Assembly (NCBI RefSeq): GCF_900115685.1
Contig: NZ_FOXJ01000009.1
Span: 62,001 to 126,000, forward strand
Source of the DNA: Variovorax sp. 770b2
GTDB lineage: Bacteria; Pseudomonadota; Gammaproteobacteria; Burkholderiales; Burkholderiaceae_C
Length of the DNA: 64,000 bases
Reading direction: 5' to 3'
Shown here: one piece after another, positions 19,750 through 29,176 of the stretch
Layout: the number at the start of each line of letters is the position of its first letter
Position numbering within the stretch: position 1 is the first letter of the stretch
Translations under genes and position numbers: made by a program
The notes under the pieces: generated by a model
Told to the model about the DNA's origin: nothing
Databases searched by the model: none
Seen by the model: the letters and a program-made list of their open reading frames with translations, nothing else

Positions 19750-20796
19750 TCATGTAAGTCTGTGAAAGGCGGCCGATGATTGCTGGTTAAGCGCAGAGGT
19801 AGATCCTCGCGACACGATCTTGTCATGAGCAATGGTGACGCTTCGGGTTCGCAACTCGATGCCCTCAATCAAGTCAACAAGCATTTGCGTGGACTCGTAA
19901 CCCAACTTGTCGAGAGGAAACGCGACGGCTGTCAGTGCCGGATTCAGCAGTTCGGCGATGGGTCCGTCATAGAAGCTGGCAATCGACAAGTCCTGAGGAA
20001 CACGCAGGCCGCGCTTCTGGGCGCCGACCAAAAGGCCAGCTGCAACCAAGTGGTTTGTCGCAAAAATGGCTGTAGGCGGATCTCCCGCCGCCATTAGCGT
20101 ATGCAATGCCGCCTCGCCGCCTTGGCGGTCGTATCCCGATTCAACGGCCAAGGCTGGATCGAAGGCAATACTTGCCAATTCAAGCGCCAGCTTGTAACCC
20201 GCCACGCGCCGACCGCCGAGGAATCGGCTCAGCCCGCCGACGAATGCGATGCGCCTATGGCCCAAGCTCAGCAGGTACTCGGTAACCGCCATCGCTCCAC
20301 GCAGGTCGTCGAGGACTACATGCGGGTGCTGCGCATCGAGGTAGCGGTTCACCAGGACGGAGGGAACCTCCAACTCACGTGCGGCTGCCAGTTGCTCGGC
20401 TTCGTTGCGTCCCGTCGAAATCAAGAAACCGTCGACATGGTTCGATGCCAGCATGCGGGAGGCGAGTTGTGGATCCTCGCCTTCCTCACCCAAACCTCCG
20501 AGGATCATCAAGTAGCCGCGATCGCGTGCAGCTTTTTGCGCGCCATAGATGATGGGCAAGAATGCGGGACTATTGATTTCAGGAACGATCATCGCGATCG
20601 TGCCCGAGCGAGCCATTCGCAAGCCGCGTGCGTGAGGATTGGGCGAATAGCTCAGATCCTTCATCGCCTGCATGACCTTCTGCTTGGTCTCGTCTCGGAC
20701 TTTGATCGTTTCGTCATTGCGCAGAATGCGCGAGACGGCTCCGGGCGAAACCCCCGATGCGCGGGCAACATCGGCGATGGTGGCTCTGCGTGACAC
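19750..20796 (-). CDS. LacI-family transcriptional regulator
   Basis: The 348-residue protein has the LacI helix-turn-helix at its N-terminus (TIADVARASGVSPGAVSRIL), the hinge helix SPNPHARGLR, and a sugar-binding-like effector domain. It is encoded just downstream of and on the same strand as the M20 deacylase. Two palindromes with the central CG typical of LacI sites lie at 22106 and 22297, at the heads of the two divergent units, so it probably represses both in the absence of an inducer. Confidence 0.88.
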   Translation of the reverse strand: MSRRATIADVARASGVSPGAVSRILRNDETIKVRDETKQKVMQAMKDLSYSPNPHARGLRMARSGTIAMIVPEINSPAFLPIIYGAQKAARDRGYLMILGGLGEEGEDPQLASRMLASNHVDGFLISTGRNEAEQLAAARELEVPSVLVNRYLDAQHPHVVLDDLRGAMAVTEYLLSLGHRRIAFVGGLSRFLGGRRVAGYKLALELASIAFDPALAVESGYDRQGGEAALHTLMAAGDPPTAIFATNHLVAAGLLVGAQKRGLRVPQDLSIASFYDGPIAELLNPALTAVAFPLDKLGYESTQMLVDLIEGIELRTRSVTIAHDKIVSRGSTSALNQQSSAAFHRLT

Positions 20797-20835
20797 GACT
20801 TCCTCTCGATAGCGCAGCAGATTGCGCGCTTTGGC

Positions 20836-22095
20836 TTAAACGGGATCGCCGCCCAGAAACTCCCACGCAGCAAGCGCATGGGTCTTGATGACGGCCAAGA
20901 ATTCTCCTATATCCACCGATTCATTCGGGGCGGCCATGTTCTTCGGTGTCGGACCGAAGATGAAGGCCGGTATGTGCTGGTAGCGCCAGAACTTGCAATC
21001 AGTGGCGCCCAACGAAGGGAGCGCTAGCGGTCGCACACCGGTCACGCTTTGCGCGTTGCGCGCGAGAATCCCTACCATCGGATGATCATGGGCCGAGGAG
21101 GCCGACGGATTGCTGGCCGCTTCCTGTACTGCAACACTCACCTGCGGATGTCGGGCGCACAGAGCGAGCACCTTGTCCATGACGTCCTGCGTGCTCAGCC
21201 CCATCGGGATGCGGATGTCCGCCTCGAATGCGCAGGAATCCGGAATCATGTTGACCTTCAGGCCGGCGTGAATCGTCCCAATGTTAAGTGTGGGGCGAGC
21301 GATGATGGCTGCGGCACCTGGACCCATGGCTGCATCTGCAGCGGCACAGACGTCTGGCTGCGCCAAGTAGTTCACCAACTCGGGAGGCAGCTTCGGCGAC
21401 ATGTCCTCGATGGCCGCCAGTTCGCAGATCAGGCTGGCCGCAATTCGGCTAGCACTCTCGCTCTTGTGCAGATAGGCGCCATGAGCACCCGCAGTCTTCA
21501 CGGTGAACGTCAGTCGCAGCGTGCCCTTCTCGGCGAAACGGATTGTGCTGATGCCGCCGGGCTCTGCATTGATCATGCAGTCGCCATGCCAGCGAGTGTC
21601 GTTCTGCAGCAACCAGCGACTTCCCCAACATCCACCGGTCTCCTCGTCGGAGACCGCCGTCAAGCCCAAACTTCCATTCAGCGCCTGGCGCCGCTCGTGC
21701 AAGTAGGTATACGCAATGATGGATGCGGCAGTGCCGGCCTTCATGTCGGTAACGCCACGGCCGTGCATGTGTCCGTCCGCGATGTCGCCGGACCAGGGAT
21801 CGCGCGTCCACCCATCCGCCGCTCCTACAGGAAACACGTCCATGTGACCGTTGAAGATCAGTCGAGGCCCCGGGTGCGCTCCCTCGAAATCGCTCACCAC
21901 GTTCGGCAGATCCGCACGCGGCGCCACCACGCTTGCGGGGACGCCGCGGGCTGAAAGGTATCGCAGTACAACTTTTGCAGCCAGTTGGGTATCGCCCGGG
22001 GGATTCGGCGAAGGTGCGCGCACGAACTCTTGAAGAAAAGCAATGTGATGGGCTTGGTCAGCGTCAAGCGCTGCGAGCAAATCGGTACGTGTCAT
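20836..22095 (-). CDS. M20-family deacylase (ArgE/DapE type)
   Basis: This 419-residue di-metal amidohydrolase has the metal ligands in FNGHMDVFPVG, GRGVTDMKAG, the SDEETGG general-base pair, and a late Asp/His set. The family removes acyl groups from amino acids such as N-acetylornithine or N-succinyl-diaminopimelate. It is divergent from an importer/catabolic operon and shares its operator region, so its substrate is probably an N-acylated amino compound taken up by that importer. Standard family length; start ATG at 22095. Confidence 0.86.
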   Translation of the reverse strand: MTRTDLLAALDADQAHHIAFLQEFVRAPSPNPPGDTQLAAKVVLRYLSARGVPASVVAPRADLPNVVSDFEGAHPGPRLIFNGHMDVFPVGAADGWTRDPWSGDIADGHMHGRGVTDMKAGTAASIIAYTYLHERRQALNGSLGLTAVSDEETGGCWGSRWLLQNDTRWHGDCMINAEPGGISTIRFAEKGTLRLTFTVKTAGAHGAYLHKSESASRIAASLICELAAIEDMSPKLPPELVNYLAQPDVCAAADAAMGPGAAAIIARPTLNIGTIHAGLKVNMIPDSCAFEADIRIPMGLSTQDVMDKVLALCARHPQVSVAVQEAASNPSASSAHDHPMVGILARNAQSVTGVRPLALPSLGATDCKFWRYQHIPAFIFGPTPKNMAAPNESVDIGEFLAVIKTHALAAWEFLGGDPV

Positions 22096-22105
22096 GACTA
22101 TTTTC

Positions 22106-22121
22106 AGTAAAACGATTTAAC
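22106..22121. promoter_or_regulatory. LacI-type operator (upstream of the M20 gene)
   Basis: The site AGTAAAACGATTTAAC matches the perfect palindrome at 22297 in 13 of 16 positions and keeps the central CG. It lies 10 bases upstream of the M20 start codon on the other strand, a position where a repressor would block that gene. Confidence 0.6.
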
Positions 22122-22296
22122 GATGGAAGTCTATCGACCGGCTAGACCTTTCGTCAAGGCAGATTTCCTGCACCAATGAGGTGACTCCAAGCGAAGAATG
22201 TGCAGTTCAGATCTTTTATGTCCCGAAAAAGTTCGAGTTAGGGCCAAGGGTAAATCCCAGTATTGACGCGTATTTGCCGGGAAATATAAACTAAAT

Positions 22297-22312
22297 AGTA
22301 AATCGATTTACT
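22297..22312. promoter_or_regulatory. LacI-type operator (perfect palindrome)
   Basis: AGTAAATCGATTTACT is a perfect 16-base palindrome with the central CG characteristic of LacI-family sites. It lies 60 bases before the importer permease gene. The LacI gene at 19750-20796 is the obvious candidate for binding. Confidence 0.75.
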
Positions 22313-22371
22313 GTCGACGAACTATCCACGTCTTTTTGTGGTCCCGCCACGAACCAAGCCAAAAACCAGAG

Positions 22372-23259
22372 ATGCACATGACCACACTTGCCGCGATCAG
22401 TCGCGTCCCAGTACGCGACGAAGACCCCGCAGACATGGCGAGACTGACGCATGTCCGACGTCACTACTACGGGCGCTATGCGGCTGCTGCCATCATGCTG
22501 GCCCTGCTGGCCTGGCTCGGAATCGCCTTCTCACGCGGCCAGATCGACTGGCACGTCGTGCTGCGCTTCATCACTTCTCCGTTGATCTTGCGCGGCTTGC
22601 TCAACACGGTTCTGATGACGGTCCTTGCCATGGCGCTGGGCATCGCACTCGGCATCGTCGCTGCGATCATGCGGATGTCGAGCAACCCCGTGCTTTCAGG
22701 CAGTTCGCGTCTCTACGTCTGGTTCTTTCGAGGAACGCCAGCGCTGCTGCAGTTGCTGCTGTGGTTCAACTTGGCACTGGTGTTTCCTGTGATCGGCATC
22801 CCAGGCTTTGTCGAGTTCAAAACGGTGGATGTGATGACGCCCTTCCTGGCTGCACTGTTAGCGCTGGGGATCAACCAGGGCGCCTATACGTCGGAGGTAG
22901 TCCGCGCAGGTCTGTTGTCGGTGGATGCGGGGCAGTACGAGGCCGCTAAGGCCATCGGTATGCCGGGGCTGCAGGCACTGCGACGGATCATCCTTCCCCA
23001 GGCGTTACGCGTGATCGTCCCCCCCATCGGCAACGAGCTCATCGGCATGGTCAAGCTGACATCGTTGGCAAGCGTTATTCAGTACGCCGAGATGATGCAC
23101 AGCGCGGAAAACATCTATTTCGCCAACGCGCGGGTGATCGAGTTGCTGCTGGTCGGGGGCTTTTACTACCTCGTGTTGGTCACGCTGTTGTCTGCCGTGC
23201 AGTCGCGTCTTGAAAAGCGGCTTGCCCGCGGAGTCGCCGGCTTCGGCGGCAAGGTTTGA
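22372..23259 (+). CDS. Polar amino acid ABC permease
   Basis: The roughly 295-residue membrane protein is a HisM/GlnP-type permease with the EAA loop EAAKAIGMPGLQALRRIILPQALR. A soluble N-terminal extension of about 40 residues precedes the first membrane segment (YAAAAIMLALLAWLGIAF). ATG at 22372 or 22378 are both possible starts. It is the only permease in the operon, so it would work as a homodimer. Confidence 0.87.
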   Translation: MHMTTLAAISRVPVRDEDPADMARLTHVRRHYYGRYAAAAIMLALLAWLGIAFSRGQIDWHVVLRFITSPLILRGLLNTVLMTVLAMALGIALGIVAAIMRMSSNPVLSGSSRLYVWFFRGTPALLQLLLWFNLALVFPVIGIPGFVEFKTVDVMTPFLAALLALGINQGAYTSEVVRAGLLSVDAGQYEAAKAIGMPGLQALRRIILPQALRVIVPPIGNELIGMVKLTSLASVIQYAEMMHSAENIYFANARVIELLLVGGFYYLVLVTLLSAVQSRLEKRLARGVAGFGGKV

Positions 23260-23270
23260 GGAGATCCGCA

Positions 23271-24035
23271 ATGAACGCACTTGTAAGAGCCGTCGAAGTC
23301 AGAAAATCCTTCGGCACGTTCGAGGCCCTGCGTGGCATCAACCTAGACATTGAGCACGCAGAAGTGCTTTGCATCATCGGCCCGTCCGGCTCAGGAAAAA
23401 GCACCTTCCTGCGCTGCATCAACCAACTCGAAATCATCGATCAGGGCGCCCTGATGGTCGACGGAGAACTGGTCGGCTTTCGACGGTCCGGCGACAAGCT
23501 CCACCAGCTCTCGGAACGAGAAATTGCCCGGCAGCGTCTTGCCACCGGCATGGTGTTTCAACGCTTCAATCTTTTTCCGCATCTGACGGCACTTCAGAAC
23601 GTCACCGAGGGCCCGGTGCAGGTTCTGCGCCGAGGCAAAGCAGAGGCGACCCAAGAGGCCATGGACCTGCTCGCCCGTGTGGGTCTTGCCGATAAGGCGG
23701 GCAACTATCCCTCGCAGCTCTCCGGCGGCCAGCAACAACGGGTGGCGATCGCCCGCGCATTGGCGATGAAGCCCAAGCTCATGCTCTTTGACGAGCCCAC
23801 CTCGGCCCTTGACCCCGAACTCGTCGGAGAAGTGTTGGGTGTCATGAGAGACCTCGCAGCCAGTGGCATGACCATGGTCGTCGTAACGCATGAACTGGGC
23901 TTTGCTCGCGAAGTGGCCGGGCGCGTGGTTTTCATGGACCGCGGCGAAATAGTGGAGATGGGCGACCCTAACCAGGTTCTGGAAAAGCCGTCCCATCCGC
24001 GCACCCAAGAGTTCATATCCGCCGTCTTGGCCTAA
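23271..24035 (+). CDS. Polar amino acid ABC transporter ATP-binding protein
   Basis: The 254-residue ATPase has Walker A GPSGSGKST, VFQRFNLFPHL, signature LSGGQQQRVAIARAL and Walker B MLFDEPTSALDPE. A GGAG site lies 7 bases before the ATG at 23271. It pairs with the permease ending 11 bases upstream and the receptor starting 17 bases downstream. Confidence 0.9.
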   Translation: MNALVRAVEVRKSFGTFEALRGINLDIEHAEVLCIIGPSGSGKSTFLRCINQLEIIDQGALMVDGELVGFRRSGDKLHQLSEREIARQRLATGMVFQRFNLFPHLTALQNVTEGPVQVLRRGKAEATQEAMDLLARVGLADKAGNYPSQLSGGQQQRVAIARALAMKPKLMLFDEPTSALDPELVGEVLGVMRDLAASGMTMVVVTHELGFAREVAGRVVFMDRGEIVEMGDPNQVLEKPSHPRTQEFISAVLA

Positions 24036-24052
24036 CTTTGAAGGAGCTATCC

Positions 24053-24886
24053 ATGAAGAACTCATTTCGCGCCGTTGGCGCAGCACTGGCTGCCGTGGTC
24101 GGCCTCGCAATGATCCCGGTCCATGCACAGTCCCTAGCCGCGCCCGGAACCAAAACGCTGGTGGCCGGCACCACACCGAAGTACCCGCCGTTTGAATTCA
24201 AGGATCCGGACACTGGCAAGCTGACGGGCTTCGACATCGACTTGCTGGAAGCTCTGGCCGCCAAGCTCGATCTCAAAGTGACCTGGCAGGACGTGAGTTT
24301 CGACCAGATGATCAGCTCGCTCTCGACCAAGCGGCTGGATGTGTTTCTGGGCGGCTTCGCTGACACCGAGGAGCGGCAAAAGAGCATCGACATCTTGGAT
24401 TACCTGATAACCGGGTCGCAGTTCTACACCATCAAGGCGCGCGCCGCTGACTTTCCCAACCAGCAGGCCGTTTGCGGCAAACGCATTGCAGCCGCCCGCA
24501 AGACCATCTGGCCACAGGCGATCGCTGCATGGAGCGTCGAGAACTGCGAAAAGGCCGGCAAGGCGGCCATTGTCGTGCTCGGCACCGACGGGTCCCCGGA
24601 TACGCGCTTGCAGCTCAAACAAGGCAGAGCTGATGGCGGCGTTCAAGGCGCGGAGACGCTGCCCTACCAGAACACCCTCGAGAATGGCGTCTATGTGCCG
24701 ATCGGCAAGCCATTCCTTGAAAACAGCCTCGGCATGGGGATCTCCAAGGACAACACTGCATTGACCGCCGCCTTACGTGGAGCCATGCGCCAGATCATGG
24801 TGGATGGTACGTACCAGAAGATTCTCGCCAAATGGGGCCTTCAGGACTATGCAGTCAAGAAGGCCACCGTCAACCTTAAAGACTGA
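24053..24886 (+). CDS. Polar amino acid ABC transporter substrate-binding protein
   Basis: The 277-residue periplasmic receptor has a signal peptide ending at VHAQS and the SBP_bac_3 pattern FEFKDPDTGKLTGFDIDLLEAL. An AAGGAG site lies directly before the ATG at 24053. Two cysteines (near 142 and 166) may form a disulfide. Its ligand is inferred to be the compound broken down by the downstream enzymes. Confidence 0.88.
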   Translation: MKNSFRAVGAALAAVVGLAMIPVHAQSLAAPGTKTLVAGTTPKYPPFEFKDPDTGKLTGFDIDLLEALAAKLDLKVTWQDVSFDQMISSLSTKRLDVFLGGFADTEERQKSIDILDYLITGSQFYTIKARAADFPNQQAVCGKRIAAARKTIWPQAIAAWSVENCEKAGKAAIVVLGTDGSPDTRLQLKQGRADGGVQGAETLPYQNTLENGVYVPIGKPFLENSLGMGISKDNTALTAALRGAMRQIMVDGTYQKILAKWGLQDYAVKKATVNLKD

Positions 24887-24897
24887 TGGAGCTCAAC

Positions 24898-26133
24898 ATG
24901 ACCACAGTTAATGGCGAGCGCCTTTGGCAAAGCATCGAGCAAATGGGCGCAATAGGCGCGACGGCAAAGGGAGGCGTGCGCCGCCTTGCGTTGACAGCCG
25001 AGGAAAAGGCCGGCCGCGATCAGTTCGTGGCCTGGTGCCGCGAGGCGGACCTGATTGTGCGCATCGATGCGATAGGCAACATTTTCGGACGGCGTGAGGG
25101 CACGGATGCCACAGCCCATGCCGTTCTGTGCGGCAGCCACCTGGACACGCAGCCCGAGGGCGGCCGATTCGACGGCGCCTTCGGCGTGCTGGCAGCACTG
25201 GAAATCGTGCGCACCCTGAATGACGCAAACATTCGGACCCGACTTCCCATCGAAATCGTGTCGTGGACGAACGAGGAGGGCGCACGGTTCACCCCCTCAT
25301 TGCTGGGCTCGGGTGTCTTCGCCAGTGTCATGCCCCTGAGTACGGCGCTCGACGTCGCAGACCAGCATGGGGTGACCGTCGGCGAAGCTCTCCGTGAATG
25401 CGGGTATGCAGGGGAGGCTCACTTCCCCGTCAAGGAAATCGACTCATATTTCGAAGCCCACATAGAACAAGGGCCAATCTTGGAGAACAACGGAACGACC
25501 ATCGGCGTTGTGACTGGAGGCCAAGCCATCCGCTGGCTCGACGTCACAGTCCAAGGCTTCGGTTCCCACGCAGGCACAACGCCCATGGTCCGGCGAAAGG
25601 ACGCCTTTTATGCGGTCTCGGAAATGGCGCTTGCGCTGGAGTCAATGGCGCAGGGAGATCCGTTGCTTGCCAGCCTCGCGACAGTGGGGCAATTGAACAT
25701 TGCAAATGCCTCGCGCAACACGATCGCTGGGAATGTCTTCTTCAGCGTGGACCTGCGTCATCCGAAGGACGTCGGCATGGCAGATCTGCACGCAAAGCTG
25801 CTGCAGAACTTCAACGCAATTGCTGAGCGACGTTCGGTCTCCGTGGAGATCTCCACCTATCTGGACATTCCGGCGACGCCGTTCGATCCGGCGTGCCGCG
25901 CGCTGGTGCAGGACGCCGCGCAGGATCTAGGTTACTCGCACCAACCCATCATCAGCGGTGCTGGCCACGATGCTGTGCAACTGGCCAAGGCAATTCCCGT
26001 CGCCATGGTGTTCATCCCGTGCGTAGATGGCCTGTCCCACAACGAGGAAGAAGACGCCCTGCCCGAAGACGTCGTCGCGGGTGCAAATGTGCTCTTGCAT
26101 GCCGTACTCAACAGGGCTGGCGTAGTGGGCTGA
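24898..26133 (+). CDS. Zn-dependent hydantoinase/carbamoylase-family amidase (M20)
   Basis: This roughly 411-residue enzyme is of the AllC/HyuC family (N-carbamoyl-amino acid hydrolase, ureidoglycolate/allantoate hydrolase and beta-ureidopropionase group). It shows GSHLDTQPEGGRFDGAFGV with metal His and Asp, TNEEGARF with the Glu pair, EAHIEQGP, and the late ISGAGHDA histidine. The start at 24898 has GGAG 6 bases upstream; an ATG at 24886 overlaps the receptor stop and is an alternative. It is the second metallo-amidase of the locus beside the divergent M20 protein. Confidence 0.87.
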   Translation: MTTVNGERLWQSIEQMGAIGATAKGGVRRLALTAEEKAGRDQFVAWCREADLIVRIDAIGNIFGRREGTDATAHAVLCGSHLDTQPEGGRFDGAFGVLAALEIVRTLNDANIRTRLPIEIVSWTNEEGARFTPSLLGSGVFASVMPLSTALDVADQHGVTVGEALRECGYAGEAHFPVKEIDSYFEAHIEQGPILENNGTTIGVVTGGQAIRWLDVTVQGFGSHAGTTPMVRRKDAFYAVSEMALALESMAQGDPLLASLATVGQLNIANASRNTIAGNVFFSVDLRHPKDVGMADLHAKLLQNFNAIAERRSVSVEISTYLDIPATPFDPACRALVQDAAQDLGYSHQPIISGAGHDAVQLAKAIPVAMVFIPCVDGLSHNEEEDALPEDVVAGANVLLHAVLNRAGVVG

Positions 26134-26225
26134 CCACCGCTTCAAGCAAATTAAGCCGAGGCCGTGGACGGCGGCATGCACCGCCATCCCCAAACTCCTC
26201 CCAAAACATCCGAGATCCACCATTC

Positions 26226-27620
26226 ATGAACTCTCTTCAGTCCCTGCTCGACATTGATCGGCAGCATTTCATGCATCCGTCTACCCACGCGCAGGATCAC
26301 CAGAGCGGCGCACTCGCCGGCAAGATCGTGACGGGCGCCAACGGGATCCGCATCCACACCCATGACGGGCGCGAACTGCTCGATGCCTTTGCCGGCCTCT
26401 ACTGCGTCAACGTCGGCTATGGGCGCCAGGCAATCGCTGACGCCATCCATGCCCAGGCAAGCCGGCTGGCTTACTACCACACGTACGTCGGCCACTCTAC
26501 CGACACCATCATCGAACTATCGCGCCGCATCATTGGGTGGGCACCGGTAGGGATGAAAAAAGTCTATTACGGCATGTCGGGTTCCGACGCAAATGAGACC
26601 CAAATCAAGATCGTCTGGTACTACAACAACGTGCTCGGCCGACCAGCAAAGAAGAAGATCATCTCTCGGCATCGCGCCTACCACGGCTCGGGTTTGATGA
26701 CCGGTAGTCTGACCGGCCTTCCCACTTTTCATGACATGTTTGACCTGCCGTTTTCGCAGGTGCGTCATACCGTCTGCCCACATTGGTATCGCCAGGCCGC
26801 GCCCGGCATGAACGAAGCCCAGTTCGTGGCCTATTGCGTCGACGAATTGGAAAAGCTGATTGCAGTTGAGGGCGCCGACACCATCGCCGCGTTCATCGGC
26901 GAACCTGTGATGGGTACCGGCGGGATCATCGTGCCGCCGGCGGGTTACTGGCCGGCGATCCAGCAGGTGCTCAAGCGCCACGACATCCTCTTGATTGCAG
27001 ATGAAGTCGTCTGCGGCTTCGGCCGCATCGGTTCGCCGATGGGATCGCAGCATTTCGGCATCGAACCTGACTTGATCACCATCGCCAAGGGCCTCACAAG
27101 TGCCTACCTGCCGTTGTCAGGCGTGATCGTGGGTGAGAAGGTTTGGGACGGCATCGCCACAGGCTCGGTCGAGCACGGCCCCATGGGGCACGGCTGGACG
27201 TATTCGGGCCATCCGGTGTGCGCGGCGGCTGCGCTGGCGAACCTGGACATCCTGGAGCGGGAGAACCTACAGACCAACGCCGCCAACGTCGGCGCCTACA
27301 TGCAGCAGCAACTGCAGGAGTCGTTTGCGGGTCATCCGCTGGTAGGTGAAGTACGTGGCCTCGGCATGCTCGCAGCGGTCGAGTTCATGGCCAATGGGCA
27401 AGAACGGCGAGCGTTCGATCCGGACCTGAAAGTCGGCGTACGGGTGGCCGCTGAATTGCTGGAGCGCGGTGTCATCGGTCGGGCCATGCCGCACGGCGAC
27501 ATTCTGGCATTTGCACCGCCGTTGGTCACTACGACCGACGATGTCGACACCATCGTGGCAGCTGCTCGCAGTGCCGTGGACGCCGTGACCGAAGCGCTGG
27601 GTTCAGCGGTGGTCGCCTGA
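26226..27620 (+). CDS. Class III (omega) aminotransferase
   Basis: The 464-residue PLP enzyme has LLIADEVVCGFGR with the cofactor Asp and TIAKGLTSAYLPLSGV with the PLP lysine. The family transfers terminal amino groups of diamines, beta-alanine, GABA or similar compounds to pyruvate or 2-oxoglutarate. It is followed 14 bases later by an aldehyde dehydrogenase, the standard pair for turning an omega-amine into a carboxylate. The ATG at 26226 starts the conserved N-terminus (LLDIDRQHFMHP). Confidence 0.88.
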   Translation: MNSLQSLLDIDRQHFMHPSTHAQDHQSGALAGKIVTGANGIRIHTHDGRELLDAFAGLYCVNVGYGRQAIADAIHAQASRLAYYHTYVGHSTDTIIELSRRIIGWAPVGMKKVYYGMSGSDANETQIKIVWYYNNVLGRPAKKKIISRHRAYHGSGLMTGSLTGLPTFHDMFDLPFSQVRHTVCPHWYRQAAPGMNEAQFVAYCVDELEKLIAVEGADTIAAFIGEPVMGTGGIIVPPAGYWPAIQQVLKRHDILLIADEVVCGFGRIGSPMGSQHFGIEPDLITIAKGLTSAYLPLSGVIVGEKVWDGIATGSVEHGPMGHGWTYSGHPVCAAAALANLDILERENLQTNAANVGAYMQQQLQESFAGHPLVGEVRGLGMLAAVEFMANGQERRAFDPDLKVGVRVAAELLERGVIGRAMPHGDILAFAPPLVTTTDDVDTIVAAARSAVDAVTEALGSAVVA

Positions 27621-27634
27621 GCGGGAGACAAACC

Positions 27635-29128
27635 ATGGACCTCTTCGATCCATCACTCGTTCAGATCCCGCAGGGACACTTCATCGGCGGCGAGATTGTC
27701 AATGAAGGCGCCGAAAGACTTGCCGTGTTGCGCCCTTCGGACGGTGCCCCACAGGGCGAAATCCCACTGGCGGACGCGGCTATGGTTGACCGAGCGGTCG
27801 AAAACGCCTGGCAGGCTTTTCGTCTCAGCCCCTGGGCGCGGATGGCACCCCGCGAACGCGCAGCCATCCTGCGCCGGTTCGCCGATCTGGTAGCGGCGGA
27901 TGTAGCCCAACTGGCGCCGCTGGAGGCCATCGGCTCGAGCCGGCACGTTTCGGCTGCTGCCTCGTGGGATGTGCCGTTCACCGCAGAGGGCATACGTTTC
28001 TATGCCGAGTTCGCGGACAAGGTAGGAGGCGATGTCGCCGCGACGGACCACGACCACCTGGGGATGACGATCACCGAACCCTATGGCGTCATCGGCGCCA
28101 TTGCTCCCTGGAACTTCCCTTTGGTCATGGCGTCCTGGAAGATCGCCCCTGCCCTGGCAGCTGGCAACGCCGTCGTGCTCAAGCCCTCTGAGCTGACACC
28201 GTTCTCCGTCGTGCGGTTGGCGCAGCTCGCCATCGAGGCCGGAATCCCCAAGGGCATTTTCAATATAGTGCAGGGCAATGGCCGGACCACGGGCGATGCG
28301 CTCGTTCGTCATCCCCGCATCGCCAAAGTGACCTTCACCGGCTCCACCAGCACGGGTGCGGCAATCATGGCTGCTTGCGCCGAGTCGGGCACCAAGCCGG
28401 TCACACTGGAGCTGGGCGGTAAGAGTCCCCATATCGTGTTTGCGGATGCGCCAGGCCTTATTGCCGGCCGCGTCGCACAGCGCATCGCAGCCGGTATCAC
28501 CAGCAACGCGGGTCAGGTATGTGTCGCGGGATCTCGTCTGCTGGTCCATGCCTCTGTAGCCGAAGGGCTGATCGAACAAATCGCAAGCGCGTTCTCCACC
28601 CTGCGGGCTGGACCTACCTGGACGGACGGAACCACACTGTCGCCGATCATTTCCAGGCAGCAGGCTGCACGCATTGACGGCTTGGTGGGCCGCGCTTTGG
28701 AAACCGGCGCCTCGCTGCAATGCGGAGGGAGGTTCCTCGATGTCGGCAGCGAGGGTTCCTATTACGCCCCAACGCTACTGACGGATATGGATACAAGCAA
28801 CGATGCCGTGCGGTGTGAAATCTTCGGCCCGGTGCTTACCGTGCAAACATTCGAGTCGGAAGAACAGGCGCTGCAGCTTGCGCAACATCCCGAGTACGGG
28901 CTTGCCGCTGGCGTGCACACGTCCGACATCAGTCGGGCATTGCGCTTCGCAAGGAAATTGGAGGTTGGCACCGTATGGATCAATCGCTACGGCAGGACGC
29001 CCGACTTCGTGCTACCCACGGGCGGCTACAAGCGTTCCGGCATCGGCAAAGATCTCGGCCGCCAAGCCTATGAGGCGAACCTGCGATCCAAGGCCGTGCT
29101 CATCGACATCGCCGACCACCACGACTGA
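27635..29128 (+). CDS. NAD(P)-dependent aldehyde dehydrogenase
   Basis: The 497-residue enzyme has the ALDH motifs VTLELGGKSPHIVF (catalytic Glu) and NAGQVCVAGSR (catalytic Cys), with the Rossmann segment FTGSTSTGAAI. It most likely oxidises the aldehyde formed by the upstream class III aminotransferase. A GGGAG site precedes the ATG. Confidence 0.9.
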   Translation: MDLFDPSLVQIPQGHFIGGEIVNEGAERLAVLRPSDGAPQGEIPLADAAMVDRAVENAWQAFRLSPWARMAPRERAAILRRFADLVAADVAQLAPLEAIGSSRHVSAAASWDVPFTAEGIRFYAEFADKVGGDVAATDHDHLGMTITEPYGVIGAIAPWNFPLVMASWKIAPALAAGNAVVLKPSELTPFSVVRLAQLAIEAGIPKGIFNIVQGNGRTTGDALVRHPRIAKVTFTGSTSTGAAIMAACAESGTKPVTLELGGKSPHIVFADAPGLIAGRVAQRIAAGITSNAGQVCVAGSRLLVHASVAEGLIEQIASAFSTLRAGPTWTDGTTLSPIISRQQAARIDGLVGRALETGASLQCGGRFLDVGSEGSYYAPTLLTDMDTSNDAVRCEIFGPVLTVQTFESEEQALQLAQHPEYGLAAGVHTSDISRALRFARKLEVGTVWINRYGRTPDFVLPTGGYKRSGIGKDLGRQAYEANLRSKAVLIDIADHHD

Positions 29129-29176
29129 GCGCAAGCGCGCTGTCTTCCGTTGTTTCCGCACAAGCCATACCCGTCC

